From the NCBI GenBank assembly GCA_022510565.1, contig JAFLTE010000006.1:1-64000 (forward strand): a stretch of 64,000 nt of DNA. Direction: 5' to 3'. Below are positions 62,610 to 64,000 of this stretch, one piece after another. The stretch is from Lachnospiraceae bacterium. Lineage in GTDB: Bacteria; Bacillota; Clostridia; Lachnospirales; Lachnospiraceae. The translations under genes and the position numbers were made by a program. The notes beneath the pieces were generated by a model, which saw only the letters and a program-made list of their open reading frames with translations, searched no databases and had not been told where the DNA came from. Within the stretch, counting starts at the first letter, position 1, and each line of letters starts with the position of its first letter.

Positions 62610-63836
62610 TTAGTATTCCGGATTTTCCCTATAATTAATATCCATATATATTATTTTTTTGTTAGATACGATAAAGGTATAAATCTCGGGCGAAGTATTC
62701 TTGGCATCCGTCATCCAGTAATAAGTATAATCACCATCTTTTTCCTTGAAATACTCCACTCCCTTTAATACCTGCTTCAATGAATCTTCCGAATCGCCAA
62801 GTTTAATATTGCCGGGGAACACGATATCAACATCTGTTTTCAGTCCCCATGTCTCCAGCGATGTGACAGAACAATTCTCTATCGTTGTTGCGTAATCTGC
62901 ATAGTTCTTCACTTTCACAGACAATATCCGGTCGCCGTAACAAAAAACGACCGAACCGGAGGCACCTGTTGCCAGCTCCATGTCAGATTTAGAGGTGACT
63001 ATGGTAAACCCATTCTCCACCAGAACGGATACCGGACATGGCAGAGCATACACGACACCTTCCAATTGTACATTGTACTCATGGAGGTCATCGCTTAAAG
63101 ACTCCGGTGCCTGATATGCCTTCACAATATCGGGAACCTCTTCACTGACAGAATTGTCAAGACCCTCCAATTCCACCCTGTTGGCAATCTCAATTTCTTC
63201 CAATACACCATCTTCTTTGGATACAATCAGCGTAACGTACTGACGATATGGAGCGAGGTCATAGCTCAAATGATAAGAGAAATCGCTCTCACTCTCGAAA
63301 GATGGATTGCCGTACGCCGCTATAATATCGTCATAACTTGACACTTCCCACTGAATCCCTCCCGGCAGTATAATATCCCAGTCACAATCTTTTAAATATA
63401 ACCTTCTTAACTCAATACTACATACAATGCTCTCCGAATAGGCAATTGTATTGATAGATGGATTAAACATGTACGTATAGATATCAATCCCATCCTTTCT
63501 CCATTTCTCTCGGGTATGTTCATCGGCACTCAATGTACCTGTCAACCCGCCCTTAAACTGCCAACCCAACGCCTCCATATCAGAATACCACATCGGAATC
63601 TGATATACCGTGCCATTGATGGCAACCTGGAAATCATATAGATTGTCCGATAAGTCTGCCGGCACCTCCGCAGGCTCTTTAAGCGCTTTTTTCTCGGCAT
63701 TTTGTCCGGTCCCGCCGGACTCTGTTGAAATTTTCTCCTCAGATGCCGATGTCTCATCGCCGCCTGTTGCTCCGCATGCTGCTATTGATAATGTGCAACT
63801 GATCGCCAGCAATACTGCCAGTGTCTTTTTCTTCAT
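62610..63836 (-). CDS. lipoprotein with two repeat modules (paralogue 2)
   Basis: 408 residues from ATG 63836 (GGAGG upstream; the open frame extends into the preceding gene's end). The signal sequence MKKKTLAVLLAISCTLS is nearly identical to paralogue 1, lipobox AAC (Cys21), then a shorter linker without the Glu tract and the same two modules (LYDFQVAINGTVYQIPM...ILPGGIQW; LHEYNVQLEGVVYALPC...FPGNIKLG). A tandem gene duplication. No ECF box upstream inside the window; may be cotranscribed with the partial membrane protein before it. Confidence 0.82.
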   Translation of the reverse strand: MKKKTLAVLLAISCTLSIAACGATGGDETSASEEKISTESGGTGQNAEKKALKEPAEVPADLSDNLYDFQVAINGTVYQIPMWYSDMEALGWQFKGGLTGTLSADEHTREKWRKDGIDIYTYMFNPSINTIAYSESIVCSIELRRLYLKDCDWDIILPGGIQWEVSSYDDIIAAYGNPSFESESDFSYHLSYDLAPYRQYVTLIVSKEDGVLEEIEIANRVELEGLDNSVSEEVPDIVKAYQAPESLSDDLHEYNVQLEGVVYALPCPVSVLVENGFTIVTSKSDMELATGASGSVVFCYGDRILSVKVKNYADYATTIENCSVTSLETWGLKTDVDIVFPGNIKLGDSEDSLKQVLKGVEYFKEKDGDYTYYWMTDAKNTSPEIYTFIVSNKKIIYMDINYRENPEY

Positions 63837-63850
63837 TTTTTCCTCCGTTC

Positions 63851-63869
63851 CAAAGCATTTTCCGCTTTG
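63851..63869 (-). promoter_or_regulatory. leader hairpin of lipoprotein paralogue 2
   Basis: CAAAGC - GGAAAAT - GCTTTG, same position relative to the GGAGG ribosome site as in paralogue 1, with a loop that differs. Confidence 0.45.
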
Positions 63870-63873
63870 ATAA

Positions 63874-64000
63874 TTATTTATCTCTTTTTTCCACCATCTT
63901 ATCATACTGCCAATACATCTTCTGTACTTCGTTTTCCAATATGTAGTAATGCCGTACGTACGGAATGAGTAAAATCAGCAGCGCGATTGCCAGCAATCCG
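63874..64000 (-). CDS. C-terminal part of a membrane protein (window edge)
   Basis: An open frame from the window edge to TAA at 63874: 41 residues with a hydrophobic helix (GLLAIALLILLIP), then the polar tail YVRHYYILENEVQK ending KRDK. It stops 37 bases before paralogue 2 and is likely its operon partner. Family cannot be determined. Confidence 0.6.
   Translation of the reverse strand, partial: GLLAIALLILLIPYVRHYYILENEVQKMYWQYDKMVEKRDK

Overview
The window looks like chromosome from a low-to-mid GC, Gram-positive, strictly anaerobic Clostridia bacterium, most likely a Lachnospiraceae member. The signs are a T-box leader in front of proS, MutS2, a YtvI/AI-2E-type membrane protein, a PerR-rubrerythrin pair, a BlaI/M56 pair, a type-2 galT, many AGGAGG-type ribosome sites and sigma-A promoters, and no outer-membrane genes. 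This assignment is inferred from gene content. Most of the window is ordinary housekeeping sequence with accessory segments between.

Layout. 1-2.7 kb: minus-strand rlmD (partial), a YhaM-type exonuclease and an HtrA-like protein whose catalytic triad looks lost. 2.8-7.4 kb: mutS2 and a two-component system. 7.4-13.7 kb: trmL, an aminotransferase with its Lrp regulator, an AIR-synthase-like protein, a VanW-type wall protein with an upstream microprotein, a hypothetical gene and a DnaQ-type exonuclease. 13.7-14.3 kb: an XRE regulator behind repeated AATATTCC boxes. 14.4-21.1 kb: galK-galT, an AraC regulator, a large hybrid kinase and a lone receiver. 21.2-25.8 kb: PTS enzyme I, then a BlaI/M56 receptor pair. 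25.8-29.3 kb: a T-box controlled proS-ackA-hypothetical operon. 29.3-33.6 kb: an O-antigen-ligase-like protein made of two fused copies, and an AI-2E family protein. 33.6-37.5 kb: a sigma factor with a membrane anchor and SH3 domain (cut by an in-frame stop), and a second two-component system. 37.6-38.8 kb: perR and rubrerythrin. 38.8-41.9 kb: a three-part polyprenyl-sugar glycosylation system. 41.9-49.2 kb: TetR, an MMPL/RND transporter and a 1348-residue surface protein. 49.3-54.6 kb: an accessory stretch, AT-rich in its first part, with a methyltransferase, GNATs, a HAD-GNAT fusion, a broken hicA with intact hicB, a DUF1848 protein and a decayed lipoprotein. 54.6-55.2 kb: hsp20. 55.2-64.0 kb: an ECF sigma factor cell-envelope cluster (sigma factor, putative anti-sigma, transglutaminase-like protein, vWA lipoprotein, two paralogous lipoproteins and a partial membrane protein).

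The most informative non-coding signal is an identical GCAACC-N16-GGTATT element in front of two lipoprotein genes that flank the ECF sigma gene (about 57.1 and 62.6 kb), a strong candidate for the promoter read by that sigma factor. A 13-bp perfect inverted repeat around the sigma gene's own -10 box and ribosome site suggests a second control layer. No tRNA, rRNA, CRISPR array, insertion sequence or phage genes were seen.
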